From: Legionellales bacterium
GTDB lineage: Bacteria; Pseudomonadota; Gammaproteobacteria; Eutrophobiales; Eutrophobiaceae
NCBI GenBank assembly: GCA_002721165.1
Contig: PBJS01000024.1
Span: 1-64,000, forward strand
Reading direction: 5' to 3'
DNA: 64,000 nucleotides
Shown here: piece after piece, positions 7,189 through 14,772 of the stretch
How positions within the stretch are numbered: the first letter of the stretch is position 1
Layout: each line of letters opens with the position of its first letter
Notes under the pieces: generated by a model
What the model saw: only the letters and a program-made list of their open reading frames with translations
Database searches by the model: none
Told to the model about the DNA's origin: nothing
Position numbers and translations under genes: made by a program

Positions 7189-9795
7189 TTAGTTTTTAAG
7201 TTGGCTACGGACCCAATCTGGAACTTTTGCTAAAGCACTTTCTAATTTCTTAGGATCATCGCCTCCGGCTTGTGCCATATCAGGACGTCCTCCCCCTCGC
7301 CCTCCAACCTGTTCTGCTACAAAATTTACCAAGTCACCCGCTTTAATGCGATTAGTCGTGTCGTCAGTAACGCCTGCAACTAAGCTCACCTTTGATTCAT
7401 TAACAGTCGCAAGAATTAATACAGCTGTCCCAAGTTTATTTTTAAGCTGATCAACGGCATCACGAAGACTTTTCGGATCAGCAGTATCAATTGATTTAGC
7501 AACAATACTAATATCATCAATTACAGTGGTTTCCTCAAGCAAATTTAAACCCGCATTGCTGGCTAATTTACCTCTAAGTTGTAATAACTCTTTTTCAAGT
7601 TTACGAGTTTTTTCAAGTTGTAAATTGAGTTTAGAGTCAACTGTTTCTACATTAGATTTCAATGATTCTGCCATTCGTTGTAACTTTGCTTCCATATTTT
7701 CAATCCAGACAAATGCTTCAAGGCCAGTAATTGCTTCAATACGCCTTACCCCTGAAGCTATACCTGATTCTGAAATAATTTTAAATACACCTATATCACC
7801 GGAACGTTCGACATGTGTCCCGCCACATAATTCACAAGAAAACTCCCCGCCAATATTTAACACCCTGACAGTATCTTCATATTTCTCACCAAATAATGAT
7901 ATCGCTCCTGATAATTTCGCTTTTTCGAGGGGCATAACCTGAATCTGAGTTTCATTATTCTCTAAAATTTTAGAATTCACTAGTTGCTCTATTTCCTTCA
8001 GTTGCTCATAAGTTAGTGATTCGTTATGTGAAAAATCAAATCGCAATCGATTGCTTTCAACTAGAGACCCTTTTTGTACAACGTGATCTCCTAGCATCTT
8101 TCTTAACGCAGCATGAAGTAAATGGGTGGCAGAATGATTACGTGCAACATCAGTTCGTATTTTTTGGTCGACTGAAGCACGAACAACATCACCCACTTTA
8201 AAAGTCCCTGTGCGTAGAATACCTAAATGAATATGTGACTGTCCTTGCTTTTTAGTATCTTCAACTTCAAAGAAAACATCGCCAGCAAATAATTCACCCT
8301 TATCACCAACTTGCCCCCCGGATTGCGCATAAAAGGGAGTCTCTAACAAAATTACGCCGCCGACATCACCTTCATTTAATTCTTTTACGTTTCTTCCGTC
8401 TTGGTAAAGCCCAATTATTGTCGTCTTTTGCTCTAATCTTTCATATCCAGTAAATGCACTCACTAAGTTACTATCAGTATTAATAGAAACATCAATATCA
8501 AACTTACTTGCAGCCCGAGCTCGTTTTCGTTGTCCGGCCATAGCTTTGTTAAAACCCTTCATATCAACTTTCATATTTTTTTCACGGGCAATATCAGCTG
8601 TTAAATCTACTGGAAATCCATAGGTATCATACAGACGAAAAACATCTTCGCCATGAATAACGTCACCTTTTGTTTTTGTAATAACTTCATCTAAAATTTT
8701 TAATCCTTGATCCAAAGTTTCAGCAAAACGCTCTTCCTCACTAAGCAACATGCTCTCGATATTTGATCTTGTTTTTGATAATTCAGGATAAGCATCGCCC
8801 ATTTCTTCTTCAAGAACCTCAACCAATTGATGAAAAAAAGGTTTTTTGAAGCCTAACTTATTACCATGTCGAATTGCACGGCGAATAATTCGTCGCAACA
8901 CATAACCCCTACCCTCATTAGAAGGAATTACACCGTCTGCCAATAAAAATGAACAAGATCGAATATGGTCAGCAACGACACGGCTAGAAGTTAAATCAAT
9001 TTTTTTATTGCCACAAAGAGTTTTTATTTTTTTGATAATCTTTTCGAATGACTCAATTTCAAAATTATTATTAACTCCCTGCATGACGGCGGTAACTCTT
9101 TCGAGCCCCATTCCCGTGTCGACTGAAGGATGTGGGATAGGTGTTAATGAGCCGTCACTACCACGGTTAAATTGTGTAAACACTAAATTCCATATTTCAA
9201 CATAACGATCTAAATCAGCGTCTTTAGACCCCGGAGGTCCACCAGGTATATCTTCGCCATGATCATAGAAAATTTCACTACACGGACCACAAGGTCCGGT
9301 GTCTCCTGCTGACCAGAAGTTATCTTTTTCGCCACAACGAGTAAATTGCTTTGATGAAACACCAATTTCTTTTAACCAAATATTAGCTGCCTCTTCATCG
9401 TCTTCAAAAACTGTTATCCAAAGTTTAGACTCTGGAATTTTTAATACAGCTGTCAAATACTCCCAGGCATAAGTAATAGCATCTTGTTTGAAATAATCCC
9501 CGAAACTAAAATTCCCTAGCATTTCGAAAAACGTGTGGTGTCTTGCTGTGTATCCGACATTTTCTAGATCATTGTGTTTACCGCCGGCACGTACACAACG
9601 CTGCGATGATGCAGCTCGTTTGTATGGACGACTCTCTCTTCCAAGGAACACATCTTTAAACTGGACCATGCCCGCATTTGTAAATAACAGTGTTGGGTCA
9701 TTTGCAGGGACCAAAGAACTGCTTGGGACAATTTCATGATCTTTTGATTTGAAAAAATCCAGAAAGGATTGGCGGATGTCATTACTAGTCTTCAT
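7189..9795 (-). CDS. alaS: Alanyl-tRNA synthetase
   Basis: The full-length class II synthetase (868 residues) charges tRNA-Ala and edits mischarged Ser and Gly. Motif 2 lies in the HNDLENVG...HHTFFEMLGNFSFGDYFK region. The tRNA-recognition part contains SNEGRGYVLRRIIRRA. The editing domain has HSATHLLHAALR and the zinc-binding CELCGGTH. The C-terminal C-Ala domain ends with GGRGGGRPDMAQAGG. It starts 10 bases after recX, the usual recA-recX-alaS order. Confidence 0.98.
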   Translation of the reverse strand: MKTSNDIRQSFLDFFKSKDHEIVPSSSLVPANDPTLLFTNAGMVQFKDVFLGRESRPYKRAASSQRCVRAGGKHNDLENVGYTARHHTFFEMLGNFSFGDYFKQDAITYAWEYLTAVLKIPESKLWITVFEDDEEAANIWLKEIGVSSKQFTRCGEKDNFWSAGDTGPCGPCSEIFYDHGEDIPGGPPGSKDADLDRYVEIWNLVFTQFNRGSDGSLTPIPHPSVDTGMGLERVTAVMQGVNNNFEIESFEKIIKKIKTLCGNKKIDLTSSRVVADHIRSCSFLLADGVIPSNEGRGYVLRRIIRRAIRHGNKLGFKKPFFHQLVEVLEEEMGDAYPELSKTRSNIESMLLSEEERFAETLDQGLKILDEVITKTKGDVIHGEDVFRLYDTYGFPVDLTADIAREKNMKVDMKGFNKAMAGQRKRARAASKFDIDVSINTDSNLVSAFTGYERLEQKTTIIGLYQDGRNVKELNEGDVGGVILLETPFYAQSGGQVGDKGELFAGDVFFEVEDTKKQGQSHIHLGILRTGTFKVGDVVRASVDQKIRTDVARNHSATHLLHAALRKMLGDHVVQKGSLVESNRLRFDFSHNESLTYEQLKEIEQLVNSKILENNETQIQVMPLEKAKLSGAISLFGEKYEDTVRVLNIGGEFSCELCGGTHVERSGDIGVFKIISESGIASGVRRIEAITGLEAFVWIENMEAKLQRMAESLKSNVETVDSKLNLQLEKTRKLEKELLQLRGKLASNAGLNLLEETTVIDDISIVAKSIDTADPKSLRDAVDQLKNKLGTAVLILATVNESKVSLVAGVTDDTTNRIKAGDLVNFVAEQVGGRGGGRPDMAQAGGDDPKKLESALAKVPDWVRSQLKN

Positions 9796-9805
9796 GAATG
9801 CCTAA

Positions 9806-10246
9806 TTATGACAAAAGTTGGCTAATTAGTTGACTGCTAAAACCCCTATTGAGTAAAAATCTTGATTGTTTTGATTTTTCCATACTATCGGAAGGAGGGT
9901 TTCCCCCAAACCTCTTAACTCTAGCTGTCTCGGCTTGTGATAACCAGTCAACTGAGCATGCCTCGAGGTATTGTCTTATCACAGCTTTTGCTATGCCACG
10001 TTGCTGTAATTCCTGCTGAATTTTCAACGGCCCCTTCCCGCTACCAGCACGGTGATTTACGAAACTCTCTGCAAATCGTTCATCGCTTTGTAAGCCCTCG
10101 CTCGAGAGCTTATCCAACAGCTCGTCAATTAATGTTTGGTCTTCACATGCCCTGGCAAGTTTGCGTGCTAATTCCTGACGGCTATGTTCTCTTCTTGCCA
10201 GAAAGTCACAAGCACGCTGTAAGACTTGTTGACGCTCTGTACTCAG
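9806..10246 (-). CDS. recX: Regulatory protein RecX, probable CTG start
   Basis: RecX binds RecA filaments and dampens RecA activity. The conserved RecX features FLARREHSRQEL, SDERFAESFV and GKGPLKIQQELQQRGI are all in this frame, and the C-terminal repeat ends RFLLNRGFSSQLI. The first of these lies upstream of the first conventional start (TTG at 10117). No ATG, GTG or TTG exists between that TTG and the recA stop. A CTG at 10244-10246 overlaps the recA stop as CTGA and follows AGGAGG, spaced 7 bases. Starting there gives 146 residues, a normal RecX length. Translation is probably coupled to recA. The TTG alternative would give only 103 residues and lose a helical domain. Confidence 0.88.
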   Translation of the reverse strand: MSTERQQVLQRACDFLARREHSRQELARKLARACEDQTLIDELLDKLSSEGLQSDERFAESFVNHRAGSGKGPLKIQQELQQRGIAKAVIRQYLEACSVDWLSQAETARVKRFGGNPPSDSMEKSKQSRFLLNRGFSSQLISQLLS

Positions 10247-11301
10247 ACTACTGCCTCCTCCTCTGTTTCTGTCTCTTCAGTTAATTCTTCAACTGGAATG
10301 GTCGGTAATAGTTTAGCCCGAATTTGCTCTTCTATTTCATTTGCAATCTCAGGGTTTTCTTTTAGGAAAACTCTCACATTATCTTTACCTTGGCCGATAC
10401 GATCATCTTTATAGCTATACCAAGCACCCGCCTTATCTACCAATCCTTCCTTGACGCCCAAATCAACTATCTCACCCTCACGAGAAATACCTTCATTATA
10501 TAAAATACCGAACTCAGCCTGCTTAAATGGCGGGGCAATCTTGTTCTTGACGACTTTTACTCGTGTTTCGTTCCCTACCACTTCTTCGCCTTTCTTGATT
10601 GCGCCAATTCTACGAATGTCTAAACGAACTGATGAATAAAATTTTAATGCGTTACCCCCTGTTGTGGTTTCGGGATTACCAAACATGACGCCTATCTTCA
10701 TGCGAATTTGGTTAATAAAAATCACACAGCAATTTGCACGTTTTATATTTCCGGTTAATTTTCTTAAAGCTTGAGACATTAAGCGGGCGGCAAGACCCAT
10801 ATGAGAATCACCCATCTCACCCTCTATTTCTGCCCGAGGAACTAATGCTGCAACAGAATCAATTACAACCAATTCCACAGCACCACTGCGTACTAACATG
10901 TCGCAAATTTCAAGTGCCTGCTCTCCGGTGTCCGGCTGAGAGACCAGTAAGTCATTAATATTCACACCAAGTTTTTCAGCATAAACAGGATCCAGCGCAT
11001 GTTCTGCATCAATAAAAGCACAGATCTTTCCCTGTTTTTGCGCTTCAGCAATTGCTGACAAAGTTAATGTCGTTTTACCAGATGATTCCGGTCCGTAAAT
11101 TTCAACAACTCGACCATAGGGTAATCCTCCTGCTCCCAAAGCAATATCAAGACCCAGCGAGCCGGTACTAACAGATGCAATTTTTGTGGCAGGCTGATCT
11201 CCCATTTTCATCACCGAGCCCTTACCAAATTGTTTTTCGATTTGGCTCAGTGCCATCGTTAACGCCTTTTTTTTGTCATCTCCAGTTTCTGTTGTCGCCA
11301 T
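10243..11301 (-). CDS. recA: Recombinase RecA
   Basis: RecA forms filaments on single-stranded DNA, drives strand exchange and triggers the SOS response. Visible features are the Walker A motif GPESSGKTT, the VIDSVAAL Walker B region, loop L1 (EGEMGDSHMGL) and loop L2 (GNPETTTGGNALKFY), and an acidic C-terminal tail. The start is set at the second ATG (11301), because AGGAG lies 8 bases before it but only 2 bases before the ATG at 11307. This gives 352 residues, typical for RecA. recX follows with overlap. A near-consensus promoter is at 11345-11373 and a divergent WYL regulator lies upstream. Confidence 0.98.
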   Translation of the reverse strand: MATTETGDDKKKALTMALSQIEKQFGKGSVMKMGDQPATKIASVSTGSLGLDIALGAGGLPYGRVVEIYGPESSGKTTLTLSAIAEAQKQGKICAFIDAEHALDPVYAEKLGVNINDLLVSQPDTGEQALEICDMLVRSGAVELVVIDSVAALVPRAEIEGEMGDSHMGLAARLMSQALRKLTGNIKRANCCVIFINQIRMKIGVMFGNPETTTGGNALKFYSSVRLDIRRIGAIKKGEEVVGNETRVKVVKNKIAPPFKQAEFGILYNEGISREGEIVDLGVKEGLVDKAGAWYSYKDDRIGQGKDNVRVFLKENPEIANEIEEQIRAKLLPTIPVEELTEETETEEEAVV

Positions 11302-11344
11302 GTTCATTTCTCCTATATCGTTAAACTACCTTCATTTTGAATAG

Positions 11345-11373
11345 ACTATAGGGTATACTTTTATAGATGTCAA
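11345..11373 (-). promoter_or_regulatory. Sigma-70 promoter of recA
   Basis: On the minus strand TTGACA (11368-11373), a 17-base spacer and TATAGT (11345-11350) form a near-consensus promoter whose start point would be roughly 37 bases before the recA ATG. The spacer and -10 carry an imperfect repeat, CTATA at 11346-11350 and TATAG at 11362-11366, which could be a binding site. No CTGT-N8-ACAG LexA box is visible. Confidence 0.75.
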
Positions 11374-11406
11374 TACTTTTTATGACCTTTATATTTTTTA
11401 CCATAT

Positions 11407-11422
11407 CATAGATTTTACTATG
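11407..11422. repeat. Perfect inverted repeat CATAG-N6-CTATG between recA and the WYL gene
   Basis: Two 5-bp arms (11407-11411 and 11418-11422) surround a 6-base A/T spacer. The right arm occupies the -35 position of the TATAAT at 11440 that serves the WYL gene. A dimeric regulator bound here would block that promoter. It could be the autoregulatory operator of the WYL protein; short palindromes also arise by chance in A/T-rich DNA. Confidence 0.4.
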
Positions 11423-11439
11423 TTTTTCCTATTTTTTTG

Positions 11440-11445
11440 TATAAT
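11440..11445 (+). promoter_or_regulatory. -10 element of the WYL regulator gene
   Basis: A perfect TATAAT lies 25 bases before the ATG of the regulator. The -35 region 17 bases upstream (ACTATG) is poor and overlaps the inverted repeat, which suits a weak, repressible promoter. Confidence 0.45.
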
Positions 11446-11470
11446 TCACTGAATTTCATAGGATTTAGTA

Positions 11471-12361
11471 ATGGCAAAACAAAAAGTAACGATGGATGAA
11501 ATTAAGTGGGGTACACGGCAACGTCTGCAATATATCGAATTAATGGCGTTTTATGCCGGGGTAATTACGCGAAGTGATATTGCTAAGGCATTCGCTATCT
11601 CAGATGCGGCTGCGACTAAAGATTTAAAATTCTACAGTGAAATCGCACCCGATAATCTGATCTACAAACACAGCGTATTCGGCTTTGTCCCCAGTAGCTC
11701 ATTTCGTGAGGTCTTCGCTGATTTATCACCAGCGGTGGCATTATCAATATTTGAAGCAAATTTTATTATCTCAAGCATTCCAAATATTGATAATCATATG
11801 TTTGGCATCCCTACTTCTGGATTAACCTTGCCAAACCGACTACCAAAAAAATCAGTGCTAGCACAAATTACTCGTTCTATATGTAGTAAGAAAAAATTAA
11901 AGGTTAGTTACCATTCACTAACTGAAAAGGCACAGCCAACGAAAAGAATTATCGAGCCGCATTCGCTCGTCAACACGGGTTTTCGTTGGCATGTCCGCGC
12001 CTATAGTGAGGAGAGTTTTGATTTTCGGGATTTTGTCCTTTCCCGTTTTATAAGTGCAAAATGCCTTGATGATGAAGTCGAATCAAATGAATTATATGAT
12101 GATGATTGGGTAGAAATAATATCACTTGAACTCGCTCCTCATCCGAAACTTATTAAAGAAAAACAGAAAAGTTTACTGCTTGATTACAGTGCTAATAAAA
12201 ATGTGATCAGCATTAAAGTAAGACGTGCGCTAATTGGGTACTTACTACAACAACTTTCTGTCGACACCACAATTGATCACTCATTAAATCCAAATAAATA
12301 TCAACTTATTGTACTTAATCGAGATGAAATCGAGCCTTTTGCGAGCTGGGCATTTGATTAG
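11471..12361 (+). CDS. WYL-domain transcriptional regulator, BrxR/CapW-like
   Basis: The 296-residue protein has an N-terminal winged-helix domain (residues about 12-75, with WGTRQRLQYIEL and ITRSDIAKAFAIS). A WYL domain follows (about 135-205), with the signature FRWHVRAYSEESFDFRDFVLSR, and then a C-terminal WCX-like region. This layout and wording match BrxR and CapW, dimeric repressors that control BREX, CBASS and other phage-defence loci. Other WYL proteins such as PafBC and DriD activate DNA-damage genes. Here the gene is divergent from recA and no defence genes are nearby, so a link to DNA-damage signalling or to recA is a plausible inference. AGGA lies 7 bases before the ATG. The small membrane protein gene follows after 20 bases. 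Confidence 0.85.
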   Translation: MAKQKVTMDEIKWGTRQRLQYIELMAFYAGVITRSDIAKAFAISDAAATKDLKFYSEIAPDNLIYKHSVFGFVPSSSFREVFADLSPAVALSIFEANFIISSIPNIDNHMFGIPTSGLTLPNRLPKKSVLAQITRSICSKKKLKVSYHSLTEKAQPTKRIIEPHSLVNTGFRWHVRAYSEESFDFRDFVLSRFISAKCLDDEVESNELYDDDWVEIISLELAPHPKLIKEKQKSLLLDYSANKNVISIKVRRALIGYLLQQLSVDTTIDHSLNPNKYQLIVLNRDEIEPFASWAFD

Positions 12362-12381
12362 TTAACAAGTAGGAGGAAAAA

Positions 12382-12651
12382 ATGAAAGAGTTTTGGTTTA
12401 CACCTAAAAATTATGGCAATGGGTTCTACCCTTCTTCTTGGCAAGGATGGTTAATCATCCTAATTGCCCTTGCATTAATTTGTGCAGCTTTTTATCTCAG
12501 TAATCCTTTTGAATATAAAACAACTGAACAAGCCATAAATGATTGGCTACGTTTTATTATCGATTTTATCGTGATTCACACTGTATATTTTGTTCTTGTT
12601 AAAGATAGGGTAAAGGGTGGAGTGAGATGGCGTTGGGGGAAAGAAAATTAA
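12382..12651 (+). CDS. Small membrane protein with two transmembrane helices
   Basis: The 89-residue protein has a WFTPKNYGNGFYPSSWQGW start, then a hydrophobic helix at about residues 23-42 and a second at about 57-75, and a short basic tail. Small proteins opening with this aromatic, glycine-rich segment are, as far as I recall, widespread conserved hypotheticals, but I cannot give a function. The start is firm: TAGGAGG lies a few bases upstream. It is probably cotranscribed with the WYL regulator. It converges on pncC with only 9 bases between them. Confidence 0.8.
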   Translation: MKEFWFTPKNYGNGFYPSSWQGWLIILIALALICAAFYLSNPFEYKTTEQAINDWLRFIIDFIVIHTVYFVLVKDRVKGGVRWRWGKEN

Positions 12652-12660
12652 ACAATCTTT

Positions 12661-13158
12661 TTAATCTGAGGTCTTTTGCAGAATATCAAGCAGTCCTTGC
12701 ATTGCTAAAAGACAAGATTGCTCCCTTACTCTTCGACGGTCTCCTTCAAAATGAATGCACGTTGTATTACCACCCTTGTCTCTTTCGCACCATGCAACAC
12801 AAACTGTCCCAACGGGTTTTTCTTCACTCCCCCCATCAGGCCCCGCAACTCCTGTAATTGAGACACTAAAATCTGCAGAACTCATATCAAGCGCACCTTT
12901 TGCCATAGCAAGCGCTGTCTCTTCGCTAACGGCACCAAATTCCTCCAGCGTATCAATGGGAACAGCTAAAAGATCCCGTTTTGATTGGTTTGAGTAAGTC
13001 ACAAACCCGCATTCATACCATAACGAACTACCAGGCAGCTGTGTTAAATTCTCTGCTAAGCCACCGCCTGTACATGATTCAGCGGTAACGAGTTTTTTTG
13101 AAGCTTTTAAAAATCGTTCAGCTAACTGTTCAACTAAAACTTGAGTGGCATTCGTCAT
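12661..13158 (-). CDS. pncC: Nicotinamide-nucleotide amidohydrolase PncC (CinA C-terminal family)
   Basis: The 165-residue enzyme converts nicotinamide mononucleotide to nicotinate mononucleotide, recycling NMN released by DNA ligase and other NAD consumers. Diagnostic segments are TAESCTGGGLAENLT near the N-terminus, GFVTYSNQSKRDLL, and SITGVAGPDGGSEEKPVGTV. It is the short stand-alone form, without the N-terminal domain of full CinA. Its ATG overlaps the tadA stop by 4 bases (ATGA), implying translational coupling. In many gammaproteobacteria this gene lies just before recA; here the WYL pair separates them. Confidence 0.95.
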   Translation of the reverse strand: MTNATQVLVEQLAERFLKASKKLVTAESCTGGGLAENLTQLPGSSLWYECGFVTYSNQSKRDLLAVPIDTLEEFGAVSEETALAMAKGALDMSSADFSVSITGVAGPDGGSEEKPVGTVCVAWCERDKGGNTTCIHFEGDRRRVREQSCLLAMQGLLDILQKTSD

Positions 13159-13616
13159 GACTTTTTTAATCTTTTTTCTTTAAAAAAATTTTTAATTAAT
13201 GCTTGGCATTCTTTTTCTAAAACACCTTTTTTAATTTCAGTATTATGGTTTAATTCCTCTGCTTGAATCATATTAAAAACACTACCACATGCGCCTGTTT
13301 TTTGATCGTCAACAGCATAAACAAGCTTTGCAATACGAGCATGGACCATAGCTCCTGCACACATAACACAAGGTTCAAGCGTGACATACATAGTAGAATC
13401 TAAAAGGCGATAGTTGCCAATTTTTTCTCCCGCATCTTGTAATGCCATAATCTCAGCATGCGCCGTGGGGTTATTTGATGAGATAGGTTGGTTCCAGCCC
13501 TCACCAATGATTTTATTTTTATAAACAATGATGGCGCCAACCGGTACCTCATCCCTCTCTTCAGATTTTTTAGCAAGCTGAAGTGCATATTGCATCCATT
13601 CTTCATCAATATTCAT
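13155..13616 (-). CDS. tadA: tRNA-specific adenosine deaminase TadA
   Basis: TadA converts the wobble adenosine 34 of tRNA-Arg(ACG) to inosine. The 153-residue protein has the cytidine-deaminase fold with the zinc site HAE at residues 53-55 and PCVMCAGA, with C83 and C86. E55 is the proton shuttle. The length is normal. It is followed directly by pncC with a 4-base overlap and preceded by the DNA methyltransferase gene 15 bases upstream, all on the minus strand. Confidence 0.96.
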   Translation of the reverse strand: MNIDEEWMQYALQLAKKSEERDEVPVGAIIVYKNKIIGEGWNQPISSNNPTAHAEIMALQDAGEKIGNYRLLDSTMYVTLEPCVMCAGAMVHARIAKLVYAVDDQKTGACGSVFNMIQAEELNHNTEIKKGVLEKECQALIKNFFKEKRLKKS

Positions 13617-13631
13617 TAATTTATTTAATAG

Positions 13632-14363
13632 CTACGCAGATAATTTTTCATTTAACTTGATCTGTTCAGAAAAGCGTTTCTTACTTAATTCAATAAATTT
13701 TTTATCTATCTCAATGCCGATGTATTCTCTATTAGTGCGAATACATGAAACACCTGTTGTACCACTACCATTAAAAGCATCTAACACTAAATCACCCTCA
13801 TTAGTTACGGCTAAAATCAATCTATCTAATAAGGCAATGGGCTTTTGTGTTGGATGTTTATCATAAGTTTTTTCAGACTTGCCTGGTGCCGTCATCACCC
13901 ACACATCTTTCATTTGTTTGTCATTATTTATTTCTTTCATCAATTCATAATTAAACTTATGTTTTGATTTAAGATTTTTAGCGGCCCAGATAATCGTTTC
14001 CGTACTATGTGTGAAATAACGACAAGCTAGATTAGGCGGTGGGTTTGGTTTTTGCCAGGTTATATTGTTTAAAATTTTCATATTAAGTTGCTGCATTGCA
14101 TAACCAATCGAATAAATCACATGAAAAGTGCCGGAGACCATTAATGAACCGTTTGGCTTTAAGATTCTTTGGCATCTTTTTAACCATTCGTAATTAAATT
14201 GATGATTAACTTCGGCGCCATTTGATTTATCCCAATCACCCTTATCGACTTTTACCATGCGTCCATTCTGGCAAGTAATACCACCATTAGACAGAAAATA
14301 TGGAGGATCGCAAAAAATCAGATCAACAAACTCACCCCGCTCCTCGTAGAGTTTATCCATCAC
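13632..14363 (-). CDS. DNA adenine methyltransferase, beta class (DpnA-like), orphan
   Basis: The protein has the beta-class order: DPPYFLSNGG (motif IV) at the N-terminus, HPTQKP in the middle and AFNGSGTTG (motif I) near the C-terminus. The DPPYFLSNGG...KGDWDKS wording recalls DpnA-type N6-adenine methyltransferases. The target site cannot be inferred. No restriction enzyme gene adjoins it. The start is uncertain: the GTG at 14363 and ATG at 14360 leave out the conserved strand KIKLIEGNCLEVM, which is encoded in frame just upstream. That stretch has no conventional start after the in-frame TAG at 14403-14405. An ATC at 14391-14393, 7 bases after AGGT, is a candidate and would give 253 residues. 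Confidence 0.85.
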   Translation of the reverse strand: MMDKLYEERGEFVDLIFCDPPYFLSNGGITCQNGRMVKVDKGDWDKSNGAEVNHQFNYEWLKRCQRILKPNGSLMVSGTFHVIYSIGYAMQQLNMKILNNITWQKPNPPPNLACRYFTHSTETIIWAAKNLKSKHKFNYELMKEINNDKQMKDVWVMTAPGKSEKTYDKHPTQKPIALLDRLILAVTNEGDLVLDAFNGSGTTGVSCIRTNREYIGIEIDKKFIELSKKRFSEQIKLNEKLSA

Positions 14364-14411
14364 TTCTAAACAATTTCCTTCTATGAGTTTGATTTTTTTT
14401 ACCTATTTTTT

Positions 14412-14717
14412 CTATTTAATATTTAAGCCTTCTTTTTTTAAAAGACTCTTTTTTTGCTTAATTCCACCTTTACCACTATAACCGCCTAGATAGCCATTTG
14501 AGCCAACTACTCTGTGACATGGAATTTTAATAGGATATGGATTTTTGCCACAAGCATTAGCAACGGCTCTTATAGCTCTAGGTTTTTTTATAATTCTAGC
14601 TAGTTCTTTATAAGTTCTAACTTCACCTTTTGGGATTTTAGATATTGCCTTCCAAACTTTGACTTGAAACGCAGTGCCCTCTAATATCATCTTTGCCTCT
14701 ATTCTCTTGCGACACAT
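14412..14717 (-). CDS. Short methylated-DNA-protein cysteine methyltransferase (MGMT family)
   Basis: At most 101 residues, this corresponds to the C-terminal DNA-binding and active-site domain of O6-alkylguanine repair proteins. It has FQVKVWKAISKIPKGEVRTYKELA, the RAVANACGKNP helix and the active-site motif PCHRVVGSNG, with the acceptor cysteine present, and ends GGYSGKGGIKQKKSLL. So it could remove alkyl groups, unlike alkyltransferase-like proteins that lack the cysteine. The ATG at 14690 has a better spaced GAGG than the one at 14717 and would give 92 residues. It is in the same frame as the downstream DNA methyltransferase, separated by two TAG codons. Confidence 0.85.
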   Translation of the reverse strand: MCRKRIEAKMILEGTAFQVKVWKAISKIPKGEVRTYKELARIIKKPRAIRAVANACGKNPYPIKIPCHRVVGSNGYLGGYSGKGGIKQKKSLLKKEGLNIK

Positions 14718-14772
14718 AAGTGTATTTCAATTATCTTGATACATAAACCAATATAAAATTATAAACTGGAAA

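Noticed and set aside
7526..7942. 138-codon open frame on the plus strand
   Set aside because: It lies wholly within alaS on the opposite strand, has no Shine-Dalgarno sequence of note and resembles no known protein.
11302..11470. LexA (SOS) box upstream of recA
   Set aside because: No CTGT-N8-ACAG or near match and no GTTC-type box could be found; the promoter stands alone.
13632..14363. Restriction-modification system
   Set aside because: Only the methyltransferase is present. Neighbours are tadA and an MGMT-type gene, neither of which is a nuclease.
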